From assembly GCF_009674725.1 (NCBI RefSeq), contig NZ_WKKH01000044.1, positions 1 to 34,600 on the forward strand: 34,600 nt of DNA, read 5' to 3'. The translations under genes and the position numbers were made by a program. This stretch comes from Pedobacter petrophilus (GTDB lineage Bacteria > Bacteroidota > Bacteroidia > Sphingobacteriales > Sphingobacteriaceae). Shown here piece by piece: positions 17,523 to 26,679 of the stretch. Position 1 is the first letter of the stretch. Every line of letters starts with the position of its first letter. The notes under the pieces were generated by a model that worked only from the letters and a program-made list of their open reading frames with translations, had not been told where the DNA came from and ran no database searches.

Positions 17523-17841
17523 TCAAATTTTACCTTAAAGACGTATAAATAATTGGATTAGTATGACTTCGCCTGGATTTTTCATAATTATTTTCTCTCT
17601 TTTTCTTGTGTTTTCTAAAATCTTATCCACTGCTAGAATTACTAAAACGTTTTGTAGTGATGAAGATCGTTACCATCAACCGTAAATTCTCAAAACCAGA
17701 AAGCATAGCTTTCTTCAATTAATATTTTATTTTCCGAACCTATTCACAATCTACTTAGTCTGTTAATAATGCTGATGATTTATATCATCATGCTAATTCA
17801 CAGTATCACGAAGCGTGAGGGTTAGACCAACTCTTCCATAA

Positions 17842-17871
17842 ATCACTTTATCATACGTGGAATAAAGTGAT
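17842..17871. repeat. Perfect 10-bp inverted repeat upstream of the OmpA-domain gene
   Basis: ATCACTTTAT (17842-17851) and ATAAAGTGAT (17862-17871) flank a 10-nt spacer, CATACGTGGA. Located 170 bp before the OmpA gene. It could be a regulator-binding dyad or an RNA hairpin. Confidence 0.5.
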
Positions 17872-18043
17872 AACCATGGCAAATGTTAACAAAGATCTTG
17901 TACGTAATTTTAGTTTTTTCGCTATAAAACAAACGGTAACTTTCGATTTAGTTAAGATTAACACACTTAAATAATGCGCAAAGGCAGTTTAAACTTTACG
18001 GCAAGGAATTTGTTAAATATTCAGCTATAAAAAAGATACGATT

Positions 18044-18907
18044 ATGAAATTTTACAAATCAATCCCGATAATGCTCTTAGCCGGAATAATGATTTCCGGT
18101 TGTGTAAGCAACAAAAAATATACTGAACTGCAAGATACTTACTCTAAATTAAGAGAAAGAAATCAAGAGTTGAGTAATAAATACCAGGATAGTCAACGGG
18201 AGCTTTCAGGTTCCAGCAGTAGGGTAAAAAGTTTAGAGGAGCAAATTGCTTCAGAAAAATCTAATGTTGCCGCTTTACAGGAAGCATTGAATAAATGTTT
18301 AAATTCCAGCAGCCAGGGAAATGTGAACATCTCCAAATTGGCAGATGAAATTAACAGTTCCAATAAATACATCAAACAGCTGGTAAATGCTAAAAACAAG
18401 AGCGACTCCCTTAATATGGTGTTAACGAATAACCTGACCCGATCTTTAAGCAGAGAAGAATTGAGCGGTGTAGATGTTCAGGTATTAAAAGGCGTGGTTT
18501 ATATCTCCCTAGCCGATAACATGCTTTATAAATCTGGTAGTTTTGAGGTTTCTGATAAAGCAGGAGAAACGTTAAGTAAAATTGCAAAAATCATTACTGA
18601 TTACAATACTTATGATGTTTTAATTGAAGGTAATACAGATAACGTGCCCATTACGCAGCCTAATATCAGAAATAACTGGGATTTAAGTGCCTTGAGGGCA
18701 TCTTCCGTGGTGCAGGTATTGCAGACAAAATATGGAGTAGATCCTAAACGGTTAACAGCAGGTGGGCGAGGAGAATTCAATCCTATTGCAGACAATGCAA
18801 CCCCAGCTGGTAAATCACAAAACAGAAGGACGCAGATTATCATTACACCTAAACTGGATCAGTTTATGGATTTGATCGGTAAAGCGCCGGAACAATCACA
18901 AAAATAA
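18044..18907 (+). CDS. OmpA-domain outer-membrane lipoprotein with coiled coil
   Basis: 287 residues. A lipoprotein signal ends in ISGC with Cys20. Residues of about 22-130 are polar and heptad-like (LQDTYSKLRERNQELSNKYQDS, SLEEQIASEKSNVAALQEALNKC), consistent with a coiled coil reaching across the periplasm. The C-terminal OmpA/MotB-type peptidoglycan-binding domain (about 150-272) contains VLIEGNTDNVPI, NNWDLSALRASSVVQVL, GRGEFNPIADN and NRRTQIIITP, including the Asp and Arg positions that bind diaminopimelate. It therefore probably tethers the outer membrane to peptidoglycan, similar to Pal but with a longer stalk. Monocistronic, followed by a strong terminator. Confidence 0.94.
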   Translation: MKFYKSIPIMLLAGIMISGCVSNKKYTELQDTYSKLRERNQELSNKYQDSQRELSGSSSRVKSLEEQIASEKSNVAALQEALNKCLNSSSQGNVNISKLADEINSSNKYIKQLVNAKNKSDSLNMVLTNNLTRSLSREELSGVDVQVLKGVVYISLADNMLYKSGSFEVSDKAGETLSKIAKIITDYNTYDVLIEGNTDNVPITQPNIRNNWDLSALRASSVVQVLQTKYGVDPKRLTAGGRGEFNPIADNATPAGKSQNRRTQIIITPKLDQFMDLIGKAPEQSQK

Positions 18908-18918
18908 CCTTATAAAAT

Positions 18919-18950
18919 TAAGGGCAGTCTTTCAAAGGCTGCCCTTTTTT
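18919..18950 (+). terminator. Intrinsic terminator of the OmpA-domain gene
   Basis: AAGGGCAG (18919-18926) pairs with CTGCCCTT (18938-18945), followed by a run of T. Confidence 0.88.
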
Positions 18951-19280
18951 TGTGCCTGGAATTTGAAGGTTGCATCTGCTTTGCAAATAGACGCAGGCTT
19001 TTACAAAGCATGTAAAAACACCAGGCGATGGCTGAGCATAAGGGTTGCAAAAAAACGTTTAGGCTTGTGCAAACAGATCAGATCTTTTCTTAATGAGATT
19101 TGAATTTGCTGTTCATCGGCATTGCCTAAGTTTTGAAATAGAAAATGTTTACGGTGTCGTTTTCCTACTTTCGACTGATGTTTCAGTTAGTCGGTATTGA
19201 TAATACTTTGTTCCTCAAAAAGGACCGGACCGCTTCATGTTTATGAGCGTGAAATATGATTATGTTGGAAAGAAAAAGGC
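18951..19280. other. Intergenic region between convergent OmpA-domain and sigma genes
   Basis: No coding region or known RNA is recognised in these 330 bp. A small dyad, CGACT (19172-19176) and AGTCG (19189-19193), is the only structure noted. Confidence 0.4.
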
Positions 19281-19314
19281 ATAAAAAAGCCTCAGCTGTT
19301 TCAAACTGAGGCTT
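19281..19314 (-). terminator. Intrinsic terminator of the solitary ECF sigma gene
   Basis: AAGCCTCAG (19287-19295) and CTGAGGCTT (19306-19314) form a 9-bp stem; on the minus strand the stem is followed by TTTTAT. It begins a few bases after the stop codon. Confidence 0.88.
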
Positions 19315-19320
19315 CCACTA

Positions 19321-19842
19321 CTATGCGCTATACGCTTCTTTTGCGTAGGTTTTTAAATATTTTTTTAGCATTTCTCTTGCCACATGGATCCTTGTTTTTA
19401 CGGTGCCCAGCGGAATCTGCAATTCATCTGCAATTTCATGGTACTTAAAACCTTCAAAGTATTTAATAAAAGGTACACTGTAAACTTCTGGTAAATGGTT
19501 TAATGCTTTTTGAATATCATCAACAATCATTTTTCCAACACTTGCATTTTTTTCAGCGCTATACATCAGGTTTGCTGATGAAATCTCATCATCCTGCGTA
19601 ATTAATGTTTTCGCTTTTGCCGATTTGCGGTAATTGTTGATAAATGTGTTTTTCATTATTACAAAAAGCCAGCCTTTGAAGTTCGTACCTTCTTGAAAGT
19701 TTTGATAGAATCTAATGGCTTTCAACATCGTGTCTTGTACCAAATCGTTTGCATCTTCGATATCTTTAGTGAAATTTAAAGCATGCATTTTTAGCGATAG
19801 GGAATGGCTGTTAACCATATTATTAAATTCGAACTGTGTCAT
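19321..19842 (-). CDS. ECF-type sigma factor without adjacent anti-sigma gene
   Basis: 173 residues. Region 2 is visible in DIEDANDLVQDTMLKAIRFYQNFQEGTNFKGWLFVIMKNTFINNYRK (about 27-73), and region 4 in LNHLPEVYSVPFIKYFEGFKYHEIADELQIPLGTVKTRIHVAREMLKKYL (about 113-163). The conserved KGWLFVIMKNTFINNYR stretch is typical of a widespread Bacteroidota ECF group usually found alone. No FecR, zinc-binding anti-sigma or SusC gene is beside it, unlike the sigma gene at 11129-11719. The regulon is unknown; autoregulation or a stress role would be inference. It is monocistronic and divergent from the small gene at 20139. Confidence 0.93.
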   Translation of the reverse strand: MTQFEFNNMVNSHSLSLKMHALNFTKDIEDANDLVQDTMLKAIRFYQNFQEGTNFKGWLFVIMKNTFINNYRKSAKAKTLITQDDEISSANLMYSAEKNASVGKMIVDDIQKALNHLPEVYSVPFIKYFEGFKYHEIADELQIPLGTVKTRIHVAREMLKKYLKTYAKEAYSA

Positions 19843-20138
19843 GATGTTTTAGGTTAAGGATGTACTTTTTGCCAACAAATGTTATACCAAAAGATCATGT
19901 TAAAAGCCTTGGGCTGATTATTCAATTGGGCTAAAAACGCTCATAAGAGCGTTATTTGGGCAATTCTCCTTCAGATTTATGTTACGGCTTAGTGATAGAA
20001 AACGTAAAAATACAGGTGTTTATACGCAGCCTTTAGCACCCCTTTATGCAACCGTTTTTTAAACTGAATAATTTTGAATACAGCACTTGTTCAAAACATT
20101 TTGCACTTTCAAATGCTTCTTATGGTAAAAAGTTACAG

Positions 20139-20372
20139 ATGGAAGAATTGATGAATCAGATAAAGTTGTTTTTAGGAAATAGCGCTAAAAACATTTTTAA
20201 AAAAGGACCCGCAGAGGTAGAGGTTGTAGTGAACGAAGGAGAAAACGGCCAGCAACTATCAGGAAATCTTAAAGAACATATTGTAGACCTGGTAGATGAA
20301 GATGTTATTGCGAAGATCAGTTTCGTAGATCAATCCGGAAACGTTATTGATAGCTTTTCGCTGAATCAGTAA
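20139..20372 (+). CDS. Small protein of unknown function
   Basis: 77 residues from the ATG at 20139 (MEELMNQIKLFLGNSAKNIF). The frame continues upstream to an ATG at 20046, but that extension has little protein-like character, and a possible promoter (TTTTG at 20072-20076, CATTTTGC at 20097-20104, 20-bp spacing) lies inside it. An internal ATG at residue 5 is another option. The protein is acidic (VDLVDEDVIAK), has no signal peptide or membrane span, and ends in DQSGNVIDSFSLNQ. I recognise no family. It lies between the solitary sigma gene, which is divergent, and treZ; whether either neighbour relates to it is unknown. Confidence 0.6.
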   Translation: MEELMNQIKLFLGNSAKNIFKKGPAEVEVVVNEGENGQQLSGNLKEHIVDLVDEDVIAKISFVDQSGNVIDSFSLNQ

Positions 20373-20468
20373 CCTATAATTTAAAAGTGTTATAATCTCT
20401 AAACCGGCAGGACTGAAATCTAGTTCTCGTTACAAATCAACAAGTATGGATGAAAATGATAAGAAAAT

Positions 20469-22334
20469 ATGGAAATAGATATCCGCAGAAGAAAAATAGG
20501 TTTAAATTTTAATGAAAAAGGGGCTGCCGAGATCTACCTTTGGGCACCATATGCATCGAATGTCTCTTTATTTGCAAACAGTTCGGAACTCAATTTAATT
20601 AAAGGCGATTTCGGCTATTGGTATTTAGAAACTTCAACAGTGAAAGAAGGAGATGAATATTACTTTAAATTTCAACAATCAGGAGAAACAGAACATCAAA
20701 CAGCTGATGGGAAATATTTAAGCAGGGCAGATCCTGCGTCTTTATGGCAAAAAGAGGGTGTAGCCGGAAATTCCACTGCTTTTAATCTGAATAATTTCAA
20801 GTGGAGTGATCAGCATTGGAAAGGTTTGCCACTCGAAGATTTTATTATTTACGAATTACATACGGGAACATTTACAGATAGGGGAGATTTCTCGTCTATC
20901 ACAGAAAAACTTCATTATTTAAAAGATTTAGGAATCACTGCAATTGAGCTGATGCCAGTCGCGCAGTTTTCCGGAGATAGAAATTGGGGCTACGATGGGG
21001 TATTTCCTTTCGCTACCCAAAATTCTTACGGCGGACCTGAAGCATTGAAAAAACTTATAAATAAATGTCATGAGGTAGGTTTAGCCGTCGTTCTTGATGT
21101 GGTTTACAACCATATGGGTCCCGAAGGAAATTATTTTAATGATTTTGGGCCATATTTCACCGATAAATATCAAACACCCTGGGGCCAGGCCATAAATTTT
21201 GATGATGCAAATTGCGACCCCGTCCGCGATTATTTTATCGAAAATGTATTAATGTGGTTTCGAGATTTCCATGTTGATGCACTGAGAATGGATGCAGTAC
21301 ATGCCATTAAAGATTTCAGCGCTACCCATATCTTGCAGGATATTAAAAATCACGTTAACCAACTCTCTGAATATACCGGAAAATCGCATCAACTGATTGT
21401 GGAACTTGATCTGAATGATCCTAAATATATTAATCACCCGGGAACTGGTGGCTACGGAATGGATGCGCAATGGGTAGATGAATTCCACCACGCCCTTCGG
21501 GTTAGCGCCGGACAGGAACCAAACGGCTATTATGCCGACTTCAACGGGATTGAACATCTGGCAAAGTCGTACAACGATGCTTATGTATACGATGGGCAAT
21601 ATTCACCACACCGCGGGAAGAAATTTGGAGCGAAGGCGTCTGCAAATGAAGGAAAACAATTCGTGGTGTTTTCTCAAAATCATGATCAGGTGGGTAACCG
21701 CATGCTGGGCGAACGAACCAGCGAATTGGTTAGTTTTGAGATGTCTAAACTGCTTGCGGCTGCGGTTTTTTGCAGTCCGTTTTTACCGATGCTTTTTATG
21801 GGAGAAGAATATGGCGAAACCAATAGATTTCAGTTTTTTACCAGCCACAGCGATAAAGAACTAATTGAAGCGGTTAGAAAAGGCAGAAAGGCAGAGTTTG
21901 CAGCTTTTCACAGTGGTGAGGAAACACCGGATCCCCAGAGTGATGAAACTTTCTTAACATCGAAACTCGATTGGAATAAACTCAGCCGGCATCCGCACCG
22001 CAATCTACTGCAATATTATAAGGCCTTAATTAGTTTAAGGAAAGAACATAAGGCACTTTCTATCCTCAACAGGAACAATATAAAAGCAACATCATTAGCA
22101 GAACAAAATTGTTTAATACTGCAACGCTGGCACGAAGATGAACGCTTGCTTTGTTTAATGAATTTTTCAGATCAGCCGCAAACCTTAATGCTCGAAAACG
22201 GTTATCAATATCAAAATATTTTTAACTCCTCATCTGTTACATGGGGTGGAGCAAGTGATGAAATCATTCCTGTACAAAATAAAGCAACTATTTTTCCCGA
22301 ATCTATCTTAATTTTTCTTTGCGAAAATGTATAA
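20469..22334 (+). CDS. treZ: Malto-oligosyltrehalose trehalohydrolase
   Basis: 621 residues. An N-terminal CBM48/E-set domain (about 8-105; AEIYLWAPYASNVSLF) is followed by a GH13 barrel. The catalytic triad of the clan is in place: nucleophile Asp275 in ALRMDAVHAI, acid/base Glu312 in LIVELDLNDP, and Asp406 in FSQNHDQVGNR. These motifs match TreZ, which cleaves the alpha-1,4 bond next to the trehalose end of malto-oligosyltrehalose and releases trehalose. Branching enzyme (GlgB) is the main alternative, but the ELDLNDP motif and the TreY partner argue for TreZ. The stop codon overlaps the start of treY-malQ by 8 bp, indicating translational coupling. A 10-codon frame (20446-20478) overlaps the start codon. 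Confidence 0.94.
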   Translation: MEIDIRRRKIGLNFNEKGAAEIYLWAPYASNVSLFANSSELNLIKGDFGYWYLETSTVKEGDEYYFKFQQSGETEHQTADGKYLSRADPASLWQKEGVAGNSTAFNLNNFKWSDQHWKGLPLEDFIIYELHTGTFTDRGDFSSITEKLHYLKDLGITAIELMPVAQFSGDRNWGYDGVFPFATQNSYGGPEALKKLINKCHEVGLAVVLDVVYNHMGPEGNYFNDFGPYFTDKYQTPWGQAINFDDANCDPVRDYFIENVLMWFRDFHVDALRMDAVHAIKDFSATHILQDIKNHVNQLSEYTGKSHQLIVELDLNDPKYINHPGTGGYGMDAQWVDEFHHALRVSAGQEPNGYYADFNGIEHLAKSYNDAYVYDGQYSPHRGKKFGAKASANEGKQFVVFSQNHDQVGNRMLGERTSELVSFEMSKLLAAAVFCSPFLPMLFMGEEYGETNRFQFFTSHSDKELIEAVRKGRKAEFAAFHSGEETPDPQSDETFLTSKLDWNKLSRHPHRNLLQYYKALISLRKEHKALSILNRNNIKATSLAEQNCLILQRWHEDERLLCLMNFSDQPQTLMLENGYQYQNIFNSSSVTWGGASDEIIPVQNKATIFPESILIFLCENV

Positions 22335-25300
22335 ACCTACCACTACCTACCGAATTCAGTTTAATAAAGATTTTCCTTTTAAATCGCTCGAAAAAATTGT
22401 TCCATATCTAAAAGAACTTGGAATTGATACCATTTATGCCTCACCAATATTTGAAGCCTCTCCGGGCAGTATGCACGGTTACGATACCACTAACCCGCAT
22501 CGGATTAATCCGGAAATCGGTACAGAAAAAGAATTGTACCAGCTTTCAGCGATGCTGAAAAAGAACGGAATTGCCTGGCTTCAGGATATTGTACCCAATC
22601 ATATGGCTTTCCATACCAACAATAGCTGGCTGATGGACGTATTGAAAAAAGGTAAAGAATCTCAGTATGCCACTTTTTTCGACATCAATTTAGCAGAAGA
22701 ACCAAAGCTCATGGTTCCTTTTTTAGGTGAAGATTTAAATGATGCTGTAAAAAACGATGCTATTAAACTGGTGGCTAAGGATAATCAGTTCTTTCTGGAT
22801 TATAGTGGAACCCCCTGGCCGGTGAGTGACGCTACTCATCAGTACCTTAAGGGAAAAAAATTAGATCAGATTAATATTGATAAAGTTGAACTATTAAATA
22901 TTATAGATGATCAGAACTATCGCCTTTGCAATTGGCAGGAAACTTTTTTCAAAATTAACTACCGGAGATTTTTTACTGTAAATAGTTTGATTTGCTTAAA
23001 CGTTCAGGATCAAGATGTATTTGATACTTACCATAAATACATTTTTACACTGATAAAAGATGGCATATTTCAAGGCTTAAGAATTGATCATATCGATGGG
23101 TTATACGATCCGAAAGTGTATTTGGATAGACTCAGGGTAGCCGTAGGCGATGACGTTTATATCGTAATCGAAAAGATTTTGGAGAACAAAGAACAACTTC
23201 CTTCAGATTGGAACACACAAGGAAGTACCGGATACGATTTTCTAGCCATTACGAATAACCTTTTTACCAATAATTCCGCTCAACAGTCTTTCGATGAACT
23301 ATATCAGAAAGTAACCGGTAAATCTCAGGATCTGGATATACTGATTCATGAGAAAAAAGAAACCATTTTATACGAGCACATAAGCGGCGAGCTTGATAAT
23401 TTGTATCAACTGGCTAAAAACCTGGAGCTGATTGCTGATGCTGATGAAAACGAAATCCGTTCAGAAAAAATAAAAAAGGCAATGGGTGAAATGATGATTC
23501 AGATGCCGGTTTACCGTTATTATGATTATCAGTTTCCGTTACAGGGCGAATCCCTTCATCAGCTGACAGATTTAATTTCAGGTGTAAAAGAAACGGAAGA
23601 GTTAAGATCTGCCGCTGCCTTTCTCCACCGCATATTTATTGAAAAACCACTTACCGGAGACCCGGTTTATTTGGAAAATATTGGAAAATTCTACCAGCGC
23701 GTGATGCAGTTTACGGGTCCGTTAATGGCAAAAGGGGTAGAAGATACGGTGATGTTTACCTATAATTTGTTCGTTGGCCATACCGAGGTTGGTGATGCGC
23801 CGCATGCATTTGGAATTACTACCGAAGATTTTCATGCAAAAATGGAAGAAAGGCAAAAACTTTGGCCATATGCATTAAACGGGAGCGCCACGCACGATAC
23901 CAAAAAAGGCGAAGACGTTAGGGCGAGGTTAAACGTATTAACTGATATTCCTGAGCAATGGACTAATGTGGTAGAGGATCTGTTGGAAATTACAGATCAA
24001 CTTCAGCAGAAGGAAGAGTCAATGAATAATCTGCATAAAAACGATATGTATCTGGTCATTCAAACTATCCTGGGGGCTTCAGCCATGCCGGACGAGGATA
24101 CGGATAATATTGGCGAACGTTTAGAGCAGTATATAGAGAAGGCATTAAGAGAAGCTAAAAAGCGTTCAGATTGGGCATCACCTGATGAAGAATATGAGCA
24201 AAAAGTAAAAGCCTTTGCCCATGCACTCCTTGATGTTAATAACCCCGGTAGCCAGGCGATTCAACAATTTATCGGCAAAATTGCGGACTTTGGTATCATT
24301 AACAGCCTGGCTCAACTGGTGTTAAAATTCACGTGTCCGGGTATTCCCGATGTTTATCAAGGCACCGAATTATGGGATTTGAGTTTGGTAGATCCCGATA
24401 ATCGCAGGCCGGTGGATTATAATAAGAGAATAGATTTTCAAGGTGAACACAAAGATCGAAGCCTGGAGGCACTATGGGCTGAACGCTATACCGGAAAAAT
24501 AAAACTTTGGTTAACCGAAAATTTAGCAACCTTCAGAAAAGAGAATAAGCAGCTTTTTGAAGATGGAAAATATATTCCGCTTCGCGTAGAAGGAGAATTT
24601 AAAAATAATATCATATCCTTCGCACGACAATTAAAAAACGAATGGGTAGTTGTGGTGATCCCGGTAGGGTTGGCAGCATTGGCTAAAGACGAGACGGAAA
24701 TCACAAAATTCGACTGGAAAGACACTCAGATCATTTTGCCTTCAGCAGCACCAACCGAATGGGATAATCTGATCTCAAAAACATCTGGTGTAAAAGATGT
24801 ATTGAATGATGGTCTGCTGGTTAGTCGGCTTTTAAGCAATATGCCAGTCGGCGTAATTAAATTAAAGGCCAATGGTAACGGTCGCTCTGCAGGGATTCTA
24901 ATGCACATTAGCTCATTACCTTCCGAATATGGAATTGGAGACATTGGCCCGGAAAGTGAAAAATTTATAGATTTTCTGGCTGATACCGGTCAAAAATACT
25001 GGCAAATACTGCCCGTTAATCCAACAAAAAAAGAAAATGGCCACTCGCCATATTCCAGTAACTCAGCTATGGCTGGAAACATTTTGCTGATTAGTCCGGA
25101 AGTTCTCCAGGTAGATGGCTTATTAACCGCCGCCGACCTTGAAAATGCAAAGACTACCTCAACCGATCAGATTGATTACGAAGTGGTTGATAACACTAAA
25201 CATCAGTTGCTGACTACGGCATACAATAATTTCAAACAGTCTGATCATGCTGCTTTGAAGCAGTCTTTTAAAACATTCTGTACTGATGAGAAGAGTTGGC

Positions 25301-26385
25301 TTGATAGTTTCGCCTTATATATGGCAATTAAAGCCCATCACCAGCATTCAGAATGGTACAACTGGCCAGATCAATTTAGAACTGGCGAAAAAAAGGCCCT
25401 TGAAGATTTTGTCAGTGAATTTGAGGAGGAAATTGATGAAGTAAAATGGCAACAATTTATTTTCTATAAACAATGGCATACCTTGAAAGATTATGCCAGC
25501 CAATTCGGCATCGGGATAGTAGGTGACCTTCCTTTCTACTTAGACCTCGATTCTGTTGAAGTGTGGTCACAACCTCATTTATTTAAACTCGATGAATTTT
25601 TGAAACCACTTAAAGTTGCTGGTGTTCCACCCGATTATTTCAATGAAAACGGGCAGCTTTGGGGGATGCCAATTTTCAATTGGGAAGCAATGAAAGCAGA
25701 CAACTATACCTGGTGGGTGAATCGCCTGAAAAAGAATATGGAACTTTTCGATTTGTTGCGGCTGGATCACTTCCGGGCATTTTCTTCGTTTTGGGAAGTT
25801 AATGCTGGTGCCGAAAATGCAGTTAACGGGAAATGGGTGGACGGACCAGGAAACCAATTTTTTGAAGTAATCGAAAAAGAACTGGGCAGATTGCCTTTCA
25901 TTGCAGAAGATCTTGGCGAAATTACCGCAGATGTGGAGCTGCTTCGCGACAAATTTGATTTACCAGGCATGAAGGTTCTACAATTTGCTTTTGGCGGCGA
26001 TTTAATTACAACCATACATATCCCACATAATTTTACCACGCCCAACTGTTTGGTTTACACTGGCACCCACGATAATAACACGCTTCTGGGCTGGTTTAAA
26101 AACGAAGCAGATGACGACAATAAGAAAAGGCTTGATGTTTATTTTGGTGTGAATGTAACTGAGGGAAATGTTAATCAGACAATTTTAAGGGCTGCCTACA
26201 CATCAGGCGCAAAGATTGCGATCATTCCGATTCAGGATATATTAAACCTGGATGAAGCTGCACGAATGAATAAACCTGGCGATGTAGCCGGCAATTGGGG
26301 CTGGCGTTTAACGAAAGAAATGTTAAATGAAGATTTAACCAATTGGCTAAAAAAAGAAACCGAAATTAGCCATAGAAAGCGTTAG
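22327..26385 (+). CDS. treY-malQ: Fusion of malto-oligosyltrehalose synthase (TreY) and 4-alpha-glucanotransferase (MalQ)
   Basis: 1352 residues in one uninterrupted frame. Residues 1 to about 850 are TreY (GH13_26): YRIQFNKDFPF at the start, nucleophile Asp254 (LRIDHIDGLYDP), acid/base Glu282 (VIEKIL), and stabiliser Asp524 (SATHDTKKGED). Residues from about 855 are a GH77 amylomaltase: AGILMHISSLPSEYGIGDIG, HSPYSSNSAMAGN, nucleophile Asp1147 (LLRLDHFRAF), acid/base Glu1194 (AEDLGEI) and Asp1249 (TGTHDNNT). Both active sites look intact. TreY converts the reducing end of maltodextrin into a trehalosyl unit, TreZ then releases trehalose, and MalQ can re-extend the short residual dextrins. The linker (about 840-855, LKANGNGRSAG) is short. 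No TreX/GlgX debranching gene is present. The ATG overlaps the treZ stop. Confidence 0.95.
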   Translation: MYKPTTTYRIQFNKDFPFKSLEKIVPYLKELGIDTIYASPIFEASPGSMHGYDTTNPHRINPEIGTEKELYQLSAMLKKNGIAWLQDIVPNHMAFHTNNSWLMDVLKKGKESQYATFFDINLAEEPKLMVPFLGEDLNDAVKNDAIKLVAKDNQFFLDYSGTPWPVSDATHQYLKGKKLDQINIDKVELLNIIDDQNYRLCNWQETFFKINYRRFFTVNSLICLNVQDQDVFDTYHKYIFTLIKDGIFQGLRIDHIDGLYDPKVYLDRLRVAVGDDVYIVIEKILENKEQLPSDWNTQGSTGYDFLAITNNLFTNNSAQQSFDELYQKVTGKSQDLDILIHEKKETILYEHISGELDNLYQLAKNLELIADADENEIRSEKIKKAMGEMMIQMPVYRYYDYQFPLQGESLHQLTDLISGVKETEELRSAAAFLHRIFIEKPLTGDPVYLENIGKFYQRVMQFTGPLMAKGVEDTVMFTYNLFVGHTEVGDAPHAFGITTEDFHAKMEERQKLWPYALNGSATHDTKKGEDVRARLNVLTDIPEQWTNVVEDLLEITDQLQQKEESMNNLHKNDMYLVIQTILGASAMPDEDTDNIGERLEQYIEKALREAKKRSDWASPDEEYEQKVKAFAHALLDVNNPGSQAIQQFIGKIADFGIINSLAQLVLKFTCPGIPDVYQGTELWDLSLVDPDNRRPVDYNKRIDFQGEHKDRSLEALWAERYTGKIKLWLTENLATFRKENKQLFEDGKYIPLRVEGEFKNNIISFARQLKNEWVVVVIPVGLAALAKDETEITKFDWKDTQIILPSAAPTEWDNLISKTSGVKDVLNDGLLVSRLLSNMPVGVIKLKANGNGRSAGILMHISSLPSEYGIGDIGPESEKFIDFLADTGQKYWQILPVNPTKKENGHSPYSSNSAMAGNILLISPEVLQVDGLLTAADLENAKTTSTDQIDYEVVDNTKHQLLTTAYNNFKQSDHAALKQSFKTFCTDEKSWLDSFALYMAIKAHHQHSEWYNWPDQFRTGEKKALEDFVSEFEEEIDEVKWQQFIFYKQWHTLKDYASQFGIGIVGDLPFYLDLDSVEVWSQPHLFKLDEFLKPLKVAGVPPDYFNENGQLWGMPIFNWEAMKADNYTWWVNRLKKNMELFDLLRLDHFRAFSSFWEVNAGAENAVNGKWVDGPGNQFFEVIEKELGRLPFIAEDLGEITADVELLRDKFDLPGMKVLQFAFGGDLITTIHIPHNFTTPNCLVYTGTHDNNTLLGWFKNEADDDNKKRLDVYFGVNVTEGNVNQTILRAAYTSGAKIAIIPIQDILNLDEAARMNKPGDVAGNWGWRLTKEMLNEDLTNWLKKETEISHRKR

Positions 26386-26413
26386 TAAGAGCCGGTTACT
26401 TAATTATCATCAG

Positions 26414-26450
26414 ATAAGGGACAGATAAGGATTTCAAATCTTTCCCTTAT
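26414..26450 (+). terminator. Possible terminator after treY-malQ
   Basis: ATAAGGGA (26414-26421) pairs with TCCCTTAT (26443-26450), and inner AAGGATTT/AAATCTTT bases could extend the stem. There is no long T-run, so the call is weak. Confidence 0.45.
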
Positions 26451-26526
26451 TTAGTGATTACTGCTCGAATTGTATATAATTCGAAATTTTGAATGAATAA
26501 AATTGAAAAGTATGTAATAATCATGG

Positions 26527-26679
26527 ATGATAATTTTCAGGATATTTATTACTCACGCTAAATCACCTGACAGTGTTAAAGTGAGTGATGAAGTTTCTTT
26601 CAGAATCGAACAGCGAAGACGGATTGGTGGCGACAACAATGGGGTTGATCTGACTGATTCATTTCAGTCTACGCCTTGA
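26527..26679 (+). CDS. Possible small protein (50 residues), unrecognised
   Basis: An open frame from ATG at 26527 to TGA at 26677. The product begins MIIFRIFITHAKSPDSVK and ends NNGVDLTDSFQSTP, with a basic patch RIEQRRRIGG in the middle. This local stretch is less AT-rich than its surroundings, which is why I list it. There is no convincing ribosome binding site, no promoter match and no family resemblance. It may be a gene remnant or chance. Confidence 0.25.
   Translation: MIIFRIFITHAKSPDSVKVSDEVSFRIEQRRRIGGDNNGVDLTDSFQSTP

Larger units (their letters stand above)
17413..18043. other. 631-bp intergenic region between divergent RRM and OmpA-domain genes
   Basis: No gene is supported. It contains the RRM promoter, a perfect inverted repeat TGATGAT-TTAT-ATCATCA at 17773-17790, and a second perfect one of 10 bp at 17842-17871. 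A 32-codon frame (17876-17974) is open but has no other support. Confidence 0.5.

Noticed and set aside
17876..17974. 32-codon frame between two inverted repeats and the OmpA-domain gene
   Set aside because: Short, no ribosome binding site, no recognisable sequence; length is expected by chance.
21478..21864. 128-codon frame overlapping treZ in another frame
   Set aside because: Shadow of the treZ coding sequence, which has intact catalytic motifs across this part.
20469..22334. Glycogen branching enzyme (GlgB)
   Set aside because: The domain order is similar, but the ELDLNDP acid/base motif and the coupled TreY gene indicate TreZ.
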